Positions 43,795 to 55,802 of a stretch of DNA of 64,000 bases are shown one piece after another. Source of the stretch: Ambrosia x helenae (taxonomy: Eukaryota > Streptophyta > Magnoliopsida > Asterales > Asteraceae); assembly GCA_030844895.1 (NCBI GenBank), contig CM061233.1, positions 55,543,453 through 55,607,452 on the forward strand. The letters are read 5' to 3'. Below the pieces are notes generated by a model. The model did not search any database, had not been told where the DNA came from, and saw only the letters and a list, made by a program, of their open reading frames with translations. A program made the position numbers and the translations under genes. How positions within the stretch are numbered: the first letter of the stretch is position 1; every line of letters begins with the position of its first letter.

Positions 43795-44748
43795 ATGGGA
43801 GACGATGCTAATCGACAGATCGTTGCACCCAAAGACCACAACACGACATCTCTCCAAATCCCGCTGTTAACTCCGGTGAACTATACGGTTTGGGCGATGA
43901 AGATGAAGGTAATCCTGAACGTTAATAGTGTTTGGGAGATGATAGAACCAGGGACAGTAGCTAACGCGAAGAAAAACAACATTGTGATAGCACTTCTATT
44001 CCAAGGAATACCCGAAGATTTGGTGCTCCGGATCGGAAACTTGACTACGGCCAAGGAGATGTGGGAAGCAATTAAAAACCGACACCAAGGAGCCGAGCGG
44101 GTGAAGGAGGCGCGACTTCAAACCTTGATGTCCGAATTCGAAAACCTAAAGATGAAAGAGACCAGTTCGGTGGATGAATTCTCATGCAAAATTGCAAGTA
44201 TCGCCTCTAAAGCATCAACACTCGGAGAAAGAATAGAAGAATCGAAGCTTGTCAAGAGGTTCTTAAACGGATTGCCGAAGAAATTTATTCACATGGTCGC
44301 GTCACTTGAGCAGGTGATTGATCCTAAAACAGTCAAGTTTGACGATGTGGTTGGACGTCTTAAGGCCTACGAAGAGAGGATAGGGTCCGAAGATAATCAA
44401 ACCACGAAGCATGATCATCTTCTTCTTACGTACGAGGAGTGGGAAGCCAAGAAGAAGCAGGGAAAGAGCTTCGGCCGCGGAAGAGGAGCGTCAGCCGAAG
44501 ATTCATCTTCACAAAGGGGTAAAGGAAGAGGTCGAGGCAGAGGTTCGCGTCACGTAAGGGAGAAGGAAATCACTAAGAAGATAATAAAGGATCGTTCAAA
44601 ACTTCAGTGTTTCCGATGTGACGAGTTGGGCCACTTTTCAAGTGATTGCCCCCCCCCCCCCCCCCCGGAAACAAAACCGAAGAAAATAACCTCACACTTG
44701 ACGACGGACCGATGTTCTATATGGCAACCCATAAAGGAGTGTACTTGA
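43795..44748 (+). pseudogene. gag: Copia gag
   Basis: The likely ATG is 43795 (MGDDANRQIV); an in-frame ATG at 43777 also exists. Gag domain of the copia/UBN2 type (VWAMKMKVILNVNSVWEMIE; LFQGIPEDLVLRIGNL; MKETSSVDEFSCKIASIA), an Arg/Gly-rich stretch (GRGRGRGSRH) and one CCHC knuckle (CFRCDELGHFSSDC). The knuckle is followed at 44649-44666 by 18 consecutive C, after which the frame is wrong and stops at 44748; the proper downstream frame continues as pol. A change in C-run length explains the break. Confidence 0.88.
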
Positions 44749-46160
44749 ATGAAGACCGAGTTGACTTGAAGAAGTATGATGAGAGTCCGCGAGAAAACAA
44801 CACTTGGTTTCTTGATAATGGGGCGAACAATCATATGACGGGAAACAAGGATTGGTTTTCGACTTTAGACAACCGGATAAAAGGTAAGGTTCAGTTCGGA
44901 GATGGTTCATGCGTGGAGATCAGAGGCCGCGGCACAATTATCCTAGAAGGCAAGTCGGGTAAGCAGCGGATCTTGAAGGATGTTTACTACATACCTTCGT
45001 TGAAGAATAACATAATCAGTGTCGGGCAAATGGACGAGTCAGGACACAAAATAACGATCGAGCATGGCGTATTGTGGATGTTTGAACCAAACGAATCGGT
45101 TCTAATGAAGGTACCTCGTTCAACCAATCGTGTTTATAATATTAACCTAAAAGTTGTTGCGCCAGTATGTTTACAGGTTAACATGCAAGACAAATGTCGG
45201 CTTTGGCACGCCAGACTCAGTTATCTTAATTTTGATGCGCTGAGGACGCTATCAAGAATCTCGATTGGGCTACCATTCATCAAGAGACCATCCGCAATAT
45301 GTGACGCATGCGTGATAGGAAAGCAAACAAGGGGAGCTTTTCCAAAGGAAGTCAAATATCGCGCGTCAAAGCCGCTTGAGCTATTCTATGCCGATCTATG
45401 CGGAGCCATCTCACCAATGACTCAAACAGGAAACCGGTACATGCTACTAATTGTAGATGATTACAGCAGGTTTATGTGGGCTTACATGGTGAAAACCAAA
45501 GACCAAGTTCATGGAATTCTAATCGAGTTCATTAAAGGAGTGGAGAGGAAACTTGGGACAAGCCTAAAAACCTTGAGAACCGATAATGGAGGAGAGTTCA
45601 CATCGCATGTACTAGGAGATTTCTGTAAGGAAAGAGGAATTGCAAGGCAATACACGGCTCCCTATACCCCTCAACAAAACGGGGTAGTTGAAAGACGAAA
45701 TCGCACAATAATCGGTACTACTCGAAGCATCCTAAAGGCCATGTCCATACCATAAGTCTTTTGGGGAGAAGCAATCATGCACTCAGTTTATTTGTTGAAT
45801 CGCTCTCCAACGAAGGCATTGCAAGACTTAACGCCCTATGAAAAGCTCAAGGGAAGGAAACCAGATCTTTCATATATTAAAGTGTTCGGGTGTGTAGGGT
45901 TTGCTAAAATCTTAACACTTGGACATATGAAGTTGGATGATAGAAGCTTGCTAATGGTGTACATGGGTTCTCAGCCGGAAACAGGAGAGAATATGCATCG
46001 GATGTTTGACCCGAGCAATGGACGGGTACACATAGTTCGAGATGGGGACGTAAAGTTCAAAGAGACGGAAGAGTATGACTGGAAGGATTACATGTCCTGC
46101 ACTAATACCGAAGAGAGCGCACGGACAGACTTCGTCATTGAGTCCGAAACGCCAGCGTAG
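44667..46160 (+). pseudogene. Copia protease and integrase, two stops
   Basis: Same frame throughout: protease (FLDNGANNHMTGN), GAG-pre-integrase zinc finger (LWHARLSYLN ... CDACVIGK), integrase core with D (YADLCGAIS), D (RTDNGGEF) and E (QQNGVVERRNRT). A TAA at about 45753-45755 (most simply CAA to TAA) interrupts the frame, which reopens to 46160 (TAG). The early frame probably joins gag directly at the C run. Confidence 0.87.
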
Positions 46161-46175
46161 CCCACAGAAGAAGAC

Positions 46176-47123
46176 GTGCACGAGTCTGAAGTATCTACGC
46201 AACCTACAGGCGATAACGCGCACGCGGAAGACTTCGCGCACACAGACAACTTTGCGCACACACGTGATTTCGCGCCAAGAATGTTTGACGAGGGCGCAAC
46301 GTCAGCGTCAGCACAGGTTAACGAAGAAGGAGGATCCGCGCATTACGCGCGGATCTGAACGCGCAGTCCACGGAGGCTTCTCAGCTAAGGTCAAATCGAA
46401 CCTCAACCATTCCGAAGAAATTTGCAGATTTTGAGGTCAAAGAAATACCAAGATTAACGCATCAATTGAATGGAGATGATCAATTGTTACTATCCTCGGT
46501 TGACGATGAACCAATTATTTTTCAAGAAGCGATAAAAGAAAAGCATTGGATGAAAGCTATGGAGGAAGAAATAAGTTCAATTGAGAAGAACAATACTTGG
46601 AAGCTGGTAGAGCCGCCACCGAAGATTAAACCCATCGGGGTAAAGTGGGTGTTCAAGGTAAAAAAGGATGCGCAAGGAAAGATTTTGAAATACAAGGCCC
46701 GCCTGGTAGCAAAAGGATATGTACAAAGGTATGGGATTGATTACGAAGAAGTGTTTGCGCCGGTTGCTAGGATCGAAACCATTAGGTTCCTACTAGCTTT
46801 GGCCGCGAACTCGGGATGGGAAGTGCATCTTGACATAAAAATCGGCATTCTTGCACGGTGAGTTAAAGGAGAAAAAGGTGACTCTGAAAGTTGATAATTC
46901 ATCCGCGATAGAATTGATGAAGAACCCGATGTTCTTTGGTAAGAGCAAGCATATTCATACCCGGTACCACTTCATAAGAGAATGTATTGGGCGAGAACAA
47001 ATTCAAGTGGAGCACATAAGTGGGAATTTACAAAGGGCCGATATTCTTACTAAAGCGTTGCCACGTTTAAAGTTCAATGAGATTAAAGGACTCGTTGGTG
47101 TTACAAGATTAGGGGGTGAATGA
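46176..47123 (+). pseudogene. Copia RT and RNase H remnants with core deletion
   Basis: 46176-46434 is shifted linker sequence. From 46466 the RT N-terminal part reads normally (EKNNTWKLVEPPPKIKPIGV; YEEVFAPVARIETIRFLLALA; VHLDIK), then at about 46850-46875 it jumps from the start of the RT core (GELKE) into late RNase H (VTLKVDNSSAIELMKNP; HIHTRYHFIREC). The catalytic YVDD and most of RNase H, about 1.1-1.3 kb in related elements, are missing. The end (ADILTKALPRLKF) is normal for copia. Confidence 0.88.
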
Positions 47124-47426
47124 TATATTAATCTTGTAATGCAAGGTTTGGTAAGTAGAAGGACTTAGTTGTCAATCTTGTAAACTAGGTTCTAGAGATA
47201 GATTTCCTAGTTTAAGTCAAAAAAAGTTTCTAGATTATTATAGTTCCTTGGTGGACAAGGAATAAAGGCTAGTTTCCTTGTTCTACAAGGCTAGTTTCCT
47301 TGTTCTCCAAGGATTGCAGGCTTATAAATAGATGGATGATTTTGTAAGTCAAGTATTCAATCACAATCAAATAATAAGAAACAAGTTTTGGCTTAGTTCG
47401 TGTGTCTTTGGTACCGATTTCTAACA
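47121..47426 (+). repeat. Copia 3' LTR, 306 bp
   Basis: Same ends as the 5' LTR, preceded by the polypurine tract TTAGGGGGTGAA, followed by CGTTC. Confidence 0.93.
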
Positions 47427-47619
47427 CGTTCAACCCATTTTTACTTTTAAATGTATTGGTTAGGTTATCTTTAATGGGTTAAATAAAGAAAAGGCTAGCT
47501 AAGAAGAGAACTAAGCCAAATGGATCCATCACAGACTAAACTATAATTTAAAAGTATTGAGTGGAATTCTTTGAAAAATTCAATTATAAATTGAAGTAAT
47601 ATATTATCATGTATCAATT

Positions 47620-47850
47620 GAACGCCAATGACCTCCAGCCCAGCTGAGGAGAGGTGGGAGGGTTTACCTCTTTGGAGGGTTCCCGCCCGGGCTTGGTCTT
47701 GAGTTCGAATCCTGCACACCACGAAAAAATTCCCTGTAACGGTTTGAGATAACTTCAAAGTGAACACCGGTGCGTGAGTAGTGATTCGAATTCGGGTTGA
47801 GGGGTTGTCTATCGATTGGTTTCACCGCTGAAGTACACCTTCCAAAAAAA
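47620..47850 (+). repeat. SINE-like sequence
   Basis: Contains GAGTTCGAATCCTGC (about 47701), a good pol III B-box, with a GC-rich stretch (47635-47700) upstream where an A-box would lie, but no clean A-box. A second TTCGAATTCGGG follows near 47785. Could instead be another repeat type; no A-tail or target duplication was found. Confidence 0.3.
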
Positions 47851-48051
47851 AATGTATCAATTGAACACAACTCAAACGTTTAACCTGTTACACAATCCAC
47901 CTGACCCGATCATTTGCTGGATATATACCGTTCAACCTCTTCCAACAGTCATCATTTTGACATAATCAGACCATCACTCATTAAAAGCCAAGGAGCATCA
48001 TTGTGGACCAAATAGAAGATAAATAACAGAAAAGGGGGGAAAGTATGATAC
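47851..48051. other. Unassigned DNA downstream of the split gene candidate
   Basis: No repeat or coding evidence, other than the donor-like CG|GTATCA that closes the last exon recognised at 48052. Confidence 0.4.
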
Positions 48052-48810
48052 CGTCTCGAAGCCGGGTTGCCGTTCCATAGCTTGAAAACGAAGTTTAATT
48101 TATAGTTTTGACTTGTGAACCCAAGCAATCCCTCTATATGGCAAGAAAATATAAGATCTAGTACAGAAAGTGTCAATAAAAAAAAAACTTTAGATAAGAA
48201 AGCCTACCTGCAACTAATTTTGAGGAGTTCTCTAAGTCGATCATGTGTCTTAAGGCCCAGGTATCAACAAATTAACTATGGAAATCAAAACAAAAATTGA
48301 AGTTGTAGAAGATCAATTTTTGTAGGATACCTCGACCTTGCCTGAGCCCCAGAGTCATCGCCCGAAATACCCTACAAAATCAGAACACGCCGTCGTCAAA
48401 GAACCTAATCTTTACCGCCTCCGGAGCCATGGCAGCGTCATCTTCTCTTTCCGTAGCTAAACCAAACAGATTTTTTTTTGTTTGAAAGTTAAGCTTTATC
48501 TAGTTGTTATCTTGATAATCCACCAATTTAATTGTCTTAAATATGTTACTAAAATATGTAAATGTGTTATACGCTATTTATTAGTTTTATTAAAAAACTG
48601 TTAAGGCTCATTTAGGAAACCCTGAATCAAGATTATTATTATTAGTGCACCAACCAACAGAAAATATGATATAAAGTCTTTATCTATTGAATGAAAAAAA
48701 TCAAATCTGTATCACAAAAAGATAGAACAAAACAAACCTGGAAAGTTAGCTGCCATTTTCAGTGATGAAGTAAATGAGTTGATATTTGCTGCTAGAAAAA
48801 GTGCAGAAGC
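48052..48810 (-). CDS. Five-exon spliced reading frame, unknown protein (gene or gene fragment)
   Basis: Five minus-strand segments join into one open frame of about 92 codons, with GT-AG borders: 48810-48738 (73 nt), 48456-48416 (41), 48371-48331 (41), 48248-48208 (41), 48133-48052 (82). Acceptors include TCATTATCAG, GGTTTAG, TTTTGTAG and GCCATATAG; donors include CCAG|GTTTG, GGCG|GTAAAG and GCAG|GTAGGC. The fourth exon uses a weaker CTTAAG. The protein begins ASALFLAANINSF, has an acidic Ala/Asp-rich middle (EREDDAAMAPEAG) and continues LENSSKLVAEGLLGFTS then FVFKLWNGN. I do not recognise the family. Outer exons were not found on either side. Consistent phases over four introns argue against chance; a transposon-captured gene fragment remains possible. 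Confidence 0.45.
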
Positions 48811-49357
48811 CTGATAATGAAAGAGAACCAACAAAATAAAAATAAACGAGGAGATTAAAGAAAAAAAAAACCTTAATTAGATCAATGGTAGTGATGAGAG
48901 AAAAGAACTTGATACTCTAAAAGAATACACACACATACTTCCTTGTTACTCACTATGGCTTAATAACATTGTTAAGTACAAAATCAAGAATACAGACACA
49001 CACTTACTTGTTAATCGGTAAGGGTTACCAATATTGTTAAGTACAAAATCGACTCGATTCGTTTCAACAATGTTTCCAAGCTTAACAAATATTACACATC
49101 TTAGTATACCGTACAATCTGGTGGTAAGCCAGTTCAAGTTTTCTGACCCAAATACGTTTCTGATACAACACTCACTGCCCATCTAATATCACAAATTCGA
49201 TAGCCTAAACAAATTTGTTCCATACATTCCTCTGTCTCTGCAACTTTGTCTATCTCCTATCCCTCTCTATCAGCCCTATACAACCTCTCCTTTCAACGGT
49301 TTTCTATGTCCCATCAACCTACGACCTCGAAAAACAGCAAAATAATACTAAAAACAA

Positions 49358-49388
<31 letters not shown>

Positions 49389-49590
49389 GACATTCCCACT
49401 CCCTGTTTCATCCTCATTCAAAAAACAGACTTGAAAATTACAGGAACCCTAAGACCTTGCTTCATACCTTAATTACCAAAATGCCACCCTTACTAAAGAA
49501 AAGAGGAAAAAAATACGCCAGTAGCAAGATTCGAACCCAGGCAACATCTGAAAACACCAGAGCACTTTGTTATTCAAAACAGAAACATTA

Positions 49591-49625
<35 letters not shown>

Positions 49626-49739
49626 GCATTTTTGGCTTAAGTTACTATTCACCAACAAATCACTATTCACCTTCCGTTTCCAATAATACTTAGTTAATTA
49701 CACTAAAATAAAAAAATGATTACACTAAAAAAACCTAAC
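48811..49739. other. Non-coding DNA with (CT)n, (TA)n and a SINE-like box
   Basis: Two similar stretches (about 48955-48992 and 49018-49052: TTGTTAAGTACAAAATC) form a short local duplication. (CT)n at 49361-49388 and (TA)n at 49597-49624. On the minus strand near 49525 CTGGGTTCGAATCTTG is a good pol III B-box, with GTGCTCTGGTG about 35 bases upstream, so a tRNA-derived SINE fragment is possible (low confidence). No other gene seen. Confidence 0.4.
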
Positions 49740-50103
49740 GTAAGGATGAGTCCGAGCATAACATTTGCCACGCCGAAATGTGGTGAAAGTTATGGCCAAC
49801 CTTCCGAAGGTACTCCAAAGGCGACGAGCACGTCTTCGGTTTCGTCGGGCATATCACTCATCACCTCTCTGTATGCAGTTTTGAAGTTTTTACACTTCGA
49901 TTTCAAGTCCCCAAACTTGTGGGAAATGTAGTCATTGGTACGGTTTTACCCTCTACAAGGGTACCAAACTTGGCTAGGACCATATGCCACTGTGGTCCGT
50001 GAGCACCATATCCACGGCTTGACGAAGTACCGTTACCATTACCGTGCACTTGTTGGTAAGCGATGACGAGTGCTAGCTCTTCCTCCTTGGTTCACTGCAC
50101 CAT
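49740..50103 (-). pseudogene. Myb/SANT-like (PIF/Harbinger-type) pseudogene
   Basis: The sense ATG at 50103 is followed by a frame reading MVQ, stop (TGA where a Trp codon is expected), TKEEELALVIAYQQVHGN, then a shift near 49935 into a frame reading FGDLKSKCKNFKTAYREVM and an acidic tail to about 49775. A Trp before TKEEELAL and the later LKSKCKNFKTAY helix resemble plant Myb/SANT-like proteins associated with PIF/Harbinger transposons and NAM-associated domains. One nonsense and one frameshift make it non-functional. Family assignment is moderate. Confidence 0.5.
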
Positions 50104-50653
50104 GATGAATTTGGAATTGAAGATTGAAGGTTTTAGTGTAGGAGACTTTTGAAGAATTAGATGAATTGTGAAGAAGGAGGAGCAGTAAAGGTAGATAAAT
50201 AGGGGGTTAATTAATTTTGTTTGGTGAAAAATTAATTTTTTTAAATTCAAACCGTTGGCGAGCCCGTTAACAGACGTGAGCTGGCTCACATACGGTCACT
50301 CGCGGCAGCTTTCACATGGGTCTGTTGTCGTGAGCGCTAGCCACGTGGACCAGGTTGTGGCTCGCGGCATGTGGCTCGTGGGTCACAACAGATAGTCTAA
50401 GATTAATGGACCACAATCTTTCTCACCCTTCCTAGAAAAAGTGTTGTGTATTTGATTCTAACCCTATTATGATAATTAATTTTGCATAGTATGTATAATT
50501 TTTTTTAATGAAGGTTGCTCACTTGTAGGCAATGGGTGGGTTAGATATCTTGTATGATAAGATATAGAAATCCTATTCAGTTTCGGATATCAGTACTATT
50601 GAGTTTTGTTTATTTCATCCTATCTATGAACTTGGGTTTTGTTTATTGTAACA
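50104..50653. other. Promoter side of the pseudogene and unassigned DNA
   Basis: Minus-strand TATA-like CTATTTATCTACC near 50198 lies upstream of the Myb-like ATG. A GC-rich stretch with inverted GCTCACG/CGTGAGC words occupies 50265-50395 and ends near ACAACAGATAGTCT, possibly a DNA-transposon end. The rest is AT-rich with nothing recognisable. Confidence 0.35.
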
Positions 50654-50759
50654 CTAGTTTTTATCTCGTGAGCGTCCCGGATTGAAATGTCTAATATGAC
50701 ATAATAAAATATCTAATATGACAACATAATTAATGACTTGTCAATATATGATTAATGAA

Positions 50760-50799
<40 letters not shown>

Positions 50800-51450
50800 T
50801 ATTTTAAACAAATCTCTGCCATAAGTTATCATATTCAAATATAAAAAAAACGAATCTCTGCGTCGGGGTATAAATCTAGTGCCATTACAAAATATTATAT
50901 AATGTCAAATGAATTCGGAAGTTTGTAATCGATCATTCTAAAAAAAACTTACATGAAATAAGGAAAAAAGTTATTTATTGAAATATCGAACGCATTAGTC
51001 TAAGGGTTATGTGATGCGTTAAAAAATTCATGGGTATATGATCGGGTATATAGTTCGGATATTTGGGTATGTGGTTTCGGGTAGTTGGGTCGGGTATCAC
51101 CTAATCCCAAGCTCGACCCAAACCCACAATTTTTTTTAACTAATCCTAAACCTGACACAATACCTGTCGAGTTACAAAAAATAGTCGTTTTTTTTCTCCG
51201 TTTTTTATACAGCACTATGGTACTCGTTGGAAAGATAATAAAACGCTCGTTAACGTTTAAAAGTTATGGGAGGAAACATGAGAGAGAAAATAATAAAGAT
51301 TTAATATTTACATTTAGTAAATTAGGTATTTAATATATTAGGTTAAACCATAGTTATTTCTTTTTTTTAATTGGTCTAGAGTTGCCACATCACATCCTAT
51401 GTGGCATCTCTCAAAGGAGAGATTGCATAATATTATGACATGTAGGATTA
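50654..51450 (-). mobile_element. Helitron-like element, minus strand
   Basis: Read on the minus strand its 3' end is CCGGGACGCTCACGAGATAAAAA then CTAG|TGTT. Its interior (51170-51300) shares the GGTACTCGTTGGAAAG block with the elements at 2465-3190 and 53279-54313. The right (5') end is uncertain, about 51450. Contains (ATT)n at 50759-50800 and no coding sequence. Confidence 0.5.
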
Positions 51451-51486
51451 TTAGCTTTGCAGATCCCGTGTGGAAACACACGGGAG

Positions 51487-51781
51487 CAGTGTTTTGAAAA
51501 CCGGACCGGACCGGTGTCCGGGGCTTGGACCGGTCCGGTTCGGGTGTTTGGACCGCCCTGCAACTGAACCACTTGTGGACCGCTGAACCGGCCGGTCGGA
51601 CCAGAAAACCGGCCGGTCGGACCAGAAAATAAGGGGTCAAACCGTCCTTTTTTTATTATTTTTTGGGTTTCGATACATTTTTTGACCCGGTTCGTTGGAC
51701 CGATCGGGCCGGTCGGACTGGTTGAACCGGTGAACCGCCCGGGGGTTCGGTTCGACGTCCGGTCCGGTTCTAAAAACCTTG
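51487..51781. mobile_element. 295-bp hAT-type MITE
   Basis: 8-bp target duplication CACGGGAG (51479-51486 and 51782-51789). Terminal inverted repeats: CAGTGTTTTGAAAACCGG on the left, CAAGGTTTTTAGAACCGG read inward from the right. The body is unusually GC-rich for this window, built from CCGGTCCGG, CCGGCCGGTCGG and similar words that can fold extensively. 8-bp duplication and CA..TG ends point to hAT; no transposase is encoded. Confidence 0.85.
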
Positions 51782-51842
51782 CACGGGAGGATCGAACCCT
51801 GCTTTAAGCCCAACCAATAGACTGCCTGCACTTTAACCAATG

Positions 51843-52365
51843 ACGTGTCGGCAGACCAAACCTCTGTTTCGAAACGTCGGTTTATATTGACACATCAACA
51901 GACCAAAGTATTAGTTAATAATAATACTAAGGCAACAAATCATTTGTAATTCAACTGTTTGTAATTGAACGTCTGATTCAAACAGTTGTTAGTTTAACGA
52001 TTTCTTTCAAAACCGTTGTTCCATCAAACAGATCTTACTAACAATAACTTCACATACATTTTTAATGATTTTTTTACTAAATAACAATTATTTGTTCAGT
52101 TTAACAATTGACTATTGTTATATTGTAATTGGTATTCTGCTTTAACAGTAGGCTATTCATATATTCTAATCGATATTTTTTTATCATATAAGAATAAAAA
52201 ATTAAATATAAAAGACATAATATATAAAATAAAATTTTCATTATAATTATAGACGTAAAAATATAAAATACAATTAAATAACTATTCTGTGGTACTCAAC
52301 ACTTCCTTCAATCTCTTGTTCTTCTCTTTAACAAAGTTTCTGTAGGACACACATATTTTTTGTAT
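51843..52365. repeat. Dispersed repeat related to 57062-57500
   Basis: 51843-51909 matches 57062-57128 nearly perfectly (TTTCGAAACGTCGGTTTATA is identical). Beyond it both copies share a looser pattern rich in AAACAGTTGTT and CTGTTT words. Interrupted at 52370 by the solo LTR and probably resuming at 55971. Type not identified; recurrent subterminal words suggest a DNA transposon. Confidence 0.5.
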
Positions 52366-52370
52366 GTCCT

Positions 52371-55300
52371 TGTAACACCCCAACCGATGGCGGAAACATC
52401 GGGATGTCACGTATTGATGATTGTTCAGTAGCTCATGGTAAATAATAAGTTTCAATAAATGATTTAAATAAATTACATACAATTGCTCTAAGAATTTGTA
52501 CATCAAAATGAAAAATACTAGCTACACATCTTCAAGCATTAACTCTAATTTTCGAGCAAGCTATAACCTGAAACATGTTAAGTTTGAAAATATTTTGGGT
52601 CAACAAAAGTTGGTGAGAATTACATAGGTTTGTATATTGAATAAAAAAAATGTTGTACAATTCGAGTGTCATAGCAAGTCTAGTCCATATGTGAAAACAA
52701 AACTATTAGGTAAATCATGTGCATAATCAACCCTTGTGACTCGAATATTGTGGTCCATCCCATACGCATATGGTTCACTCGATTTTGTCATGTGTTCAAT
52801 AACAATCACCCACGCTACCTATGTAGGAGGTACACGTATCCGGGTGGGGTTGTCACTCCAATAGATCTATCATTGTATACCGTCGGCTGATCAATGTTAA
52901 TGATTACGCTAGAATAATGTGCTTACCCTAGTAATGTTTAAAACATAATGCAACATAGAATAACACATAGACACTTATGATTGAATTGTAAATTGAATGT
53001 TGTAACATGTTTCAACCCAAAATAGTGAATGGAAAAAGGGGCTATGTAAACTCACCTTGTTTGTGATAGCGATTTTGTAAAGGATCAACGAGAGTTAACG
53101 AAAGCCATGATAATTCATAAAGCTTGAGTACGCGTCGCAAGTTCCTAAAATATTATCGCGTTCTCATCACACTTTGGATTGCCAGTTAATTGTCTTTGAA
53201 ATATGATTCCTATGCCGAGATCATAGAAATTGTATATTTAGTTGCTAACTTCTAATTTATAAATCTTATATTAGAATACTAGCTGATTATCCTGGGAGGG
53301 TCCCGGGGTTGAAAAATCTAATTTTACATGATAACCTATTGCAAATGGCTCAAGTTAACTAACCACAAAATCTCTCAATCATTGCATGTTCATAGTATTC
53401 TAATCAGTAATCATCTAAAGAATCACTTATGTAAGTTGCAACTATTAAAAAACTCATCACATCTCTCTATTTTCTCACATTCTAATGGCTCTTATAATTC
53501 CTAACATAATCAACTAAACAAACACTTAAGTTGGAAGTTGTAATCATTGCATCTCATTATGCCACGTGGCATAATCAAGAGATGGTTGAGGCCACCATTG
53601 AACGCCACGTCAGTAACTATCAATTCTTTCCAGGAGCGTCCCGGGGTTGAAAAATATAACCATTCTAATAATACTAATACTAATAGTAATAATTATTACT
53701 CTTGTAATTAGATAAATAAAAAATAACCTTGCTATAAGGTGACATCATGTGTTGCAGTGTTGCGCGATTCTTTCTCCTAACTTCTCTTGATGAAGTATAC
53801 CTAGTAAAATTTCAATGATAACATGGCGATTGGGCTGATTTTCAACATCGTAGATAAGAACCTGGTTTAAAAGAAAAAAACATGATTAATGAATAACATG
53901 AACACTTTATGTGTTTTTTTCCTGTATGAACGAAACCCACAAAAAATAGTCGATTTTTCTCCGTTTTTTATATAGGACTATGGTACTCGTTGGAAAGATA
54001 ATAAAACGCTCGTTAATTTGGTGTAATTTTTTCTTTAAAAAAATGTCGTATATAAAAGATATAAACATTTAAAAATTATGGGAGGATACATGAGAGAGAA
54101 AATTTTAAATTTATTTTTAAATTCTTTTTTTCCTAAAATAACTCAATTTAATTTAGGGTTTTATGTTTATCTTTTTTTTTTTAATTAAAAAGGAAATAGT
54201 TCAAAAACACTAAAATCTTTCAATTATATGATGTCACGTGACACTTTCAAGAGAAGGTTGAGACCTCCATTACACGTCACGTCAGCATATACGTTTTCTT
54301 TTGTATATATAGATAGATATATGCAATTTAAACCCATATTTCAATGATTGCTTTTGTGTACATAATTTTAGATGCCTTAGCATTATTTGGAAATGTTTTT
54401 GCAATTAATTAATTTATTGAGGATAACAGTCTGACTAAAGGAAAAGACCAAACCATACTATATATGATGGGAAAATTATAATCAAAGGCAATAAAAGCAT
54501 GGTCAAAAGTTAATTAATCTATTATCTTATTTTGTTGTTATATACATATATTGACAGTTCTAAAACGAGAATTTTTTTGTTAGGTTAACTCTGAATTGTT
54601 AACGTGACTAATCAGATTTATTCAATCCATGCCATGTACCAAAAAAAATATATATAAGCGAATAAAAAGTTTCATGCGAGTTATGAATAAGATGTGTAAG
54701 GTATGGATTTTGGTTGCTCAAAATTTACTCTAAAAACTTTGCACCCGTTTTCTTCTGATACAACGACAAATAGTTAGAGGTAATAACATATTAAAATTTA
54801 GTACTTTGGTGTCATGGAAGTTATATAACAAAAGGAGTTTGAACTAACCAAGATGTACCCACACATACACCAACCCAATAGTACTCCAAAATAATTTGTT
54901 GTTAAAAGGACCAAATATACTCTACTAGATCTACTTACCATTTTACGTGTCATGATACGACCGAGTAACAAAGTAAGGTTTGCCTGAATGGAGAACTGAA
55001 CGGATGGAAGCGAAGGTCCACTCGCAATAGAAAACGAAACCCAAATCGATGTATGCGCGAATGAATACCACACAAGGTGCGAGATGGTGGTGGGGGTATA
55101 TTAGAGATCCAACAGGTGTGGTTGTGGCTGAATGGTGGGGTAGTGGTGGTCGGTGAACGTGGGTGTTCGAACCGGAGAGTTCGTCTGAAAAAATATACGA
55201 AATATGGGCTGGGTTTTGCGCTTGTCGGACTTTTGTTATGCCGGAAATGTGCTCCGAACAGAAGGGATGGTCGAGGGGTGTTGGTCAGAAAGTTGTGAGT

Positions 55301-55759
55301 TGCAATAGTCGAGACGACTTAGGTTGAAGAGGCTGTTGTGATGGTTGTTCGTCGGAGGTGTGATCGGGAAACAGGGCCGGGGCGGAGGAGCAAGGTGTTG
55401 GAAGGGGGTGGTTATTCCATGGTATTTTATGAAGGTTATATGATGATGTAGAGAATATGGCACTATAAATACTTGCATTTACATTAGAATTATTAAGGCT
55501 TTTTATAAACACAATACACTACGTACAAAAGGAAAGGTTCAAATAAGAGGAGAAGATTGTGGAATTAAAATAGGTGAACATATAATTCTCACTATCCCAC
55601 ATAGTAATAGCCATATTGACAGCCAAAAAATTGCCTAATATATTTAAAATTAAATTAAAGAAAAGGCACGATTCTTTGTGGTAATAGCTTGTGTTCCCGA
55701 ATTTACGGTCAATAATTACTTTGTTTCCATGAACTACACCAGTGGTTTCATATTATTTG

Positions 55760-55802
<43 letters not shown>

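Larger units (their letters stand above)
43310..47426 (+). mobile_element. Internally deleted Ty1/copia element, 4.1 kb
   Basis: 5-bp target duplication CGTTC (43305-43309, 47427-47431), LTRs 43310-43617 and 47121-47426, primer site, gag, protease, integrase, fragments of RT and RNase H, and polypurine tract AGGGGGTGAA before the 3' LTR. The LTRs differ at about ten positions plus a 2-bp indel (roughly 3%), pointing to an insertion of order a million years old under usual plant rates. Gag/pol is broken by a C-run frameshift, two stops and a deletion of the RT core, so it cannot move by itself. Confidence 0.93.

Noticed and set aside
49215..49472. 85- and 62-aa frames with Ser/Leu repeats
   Set aside because: Result of the (CT)n microsatellite at 49361-49388.
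54798..55512. Frames of 73-91 aa in the second solo LTR
   Set aside because: They lie inside an LTR and are not preserved in the other family member.
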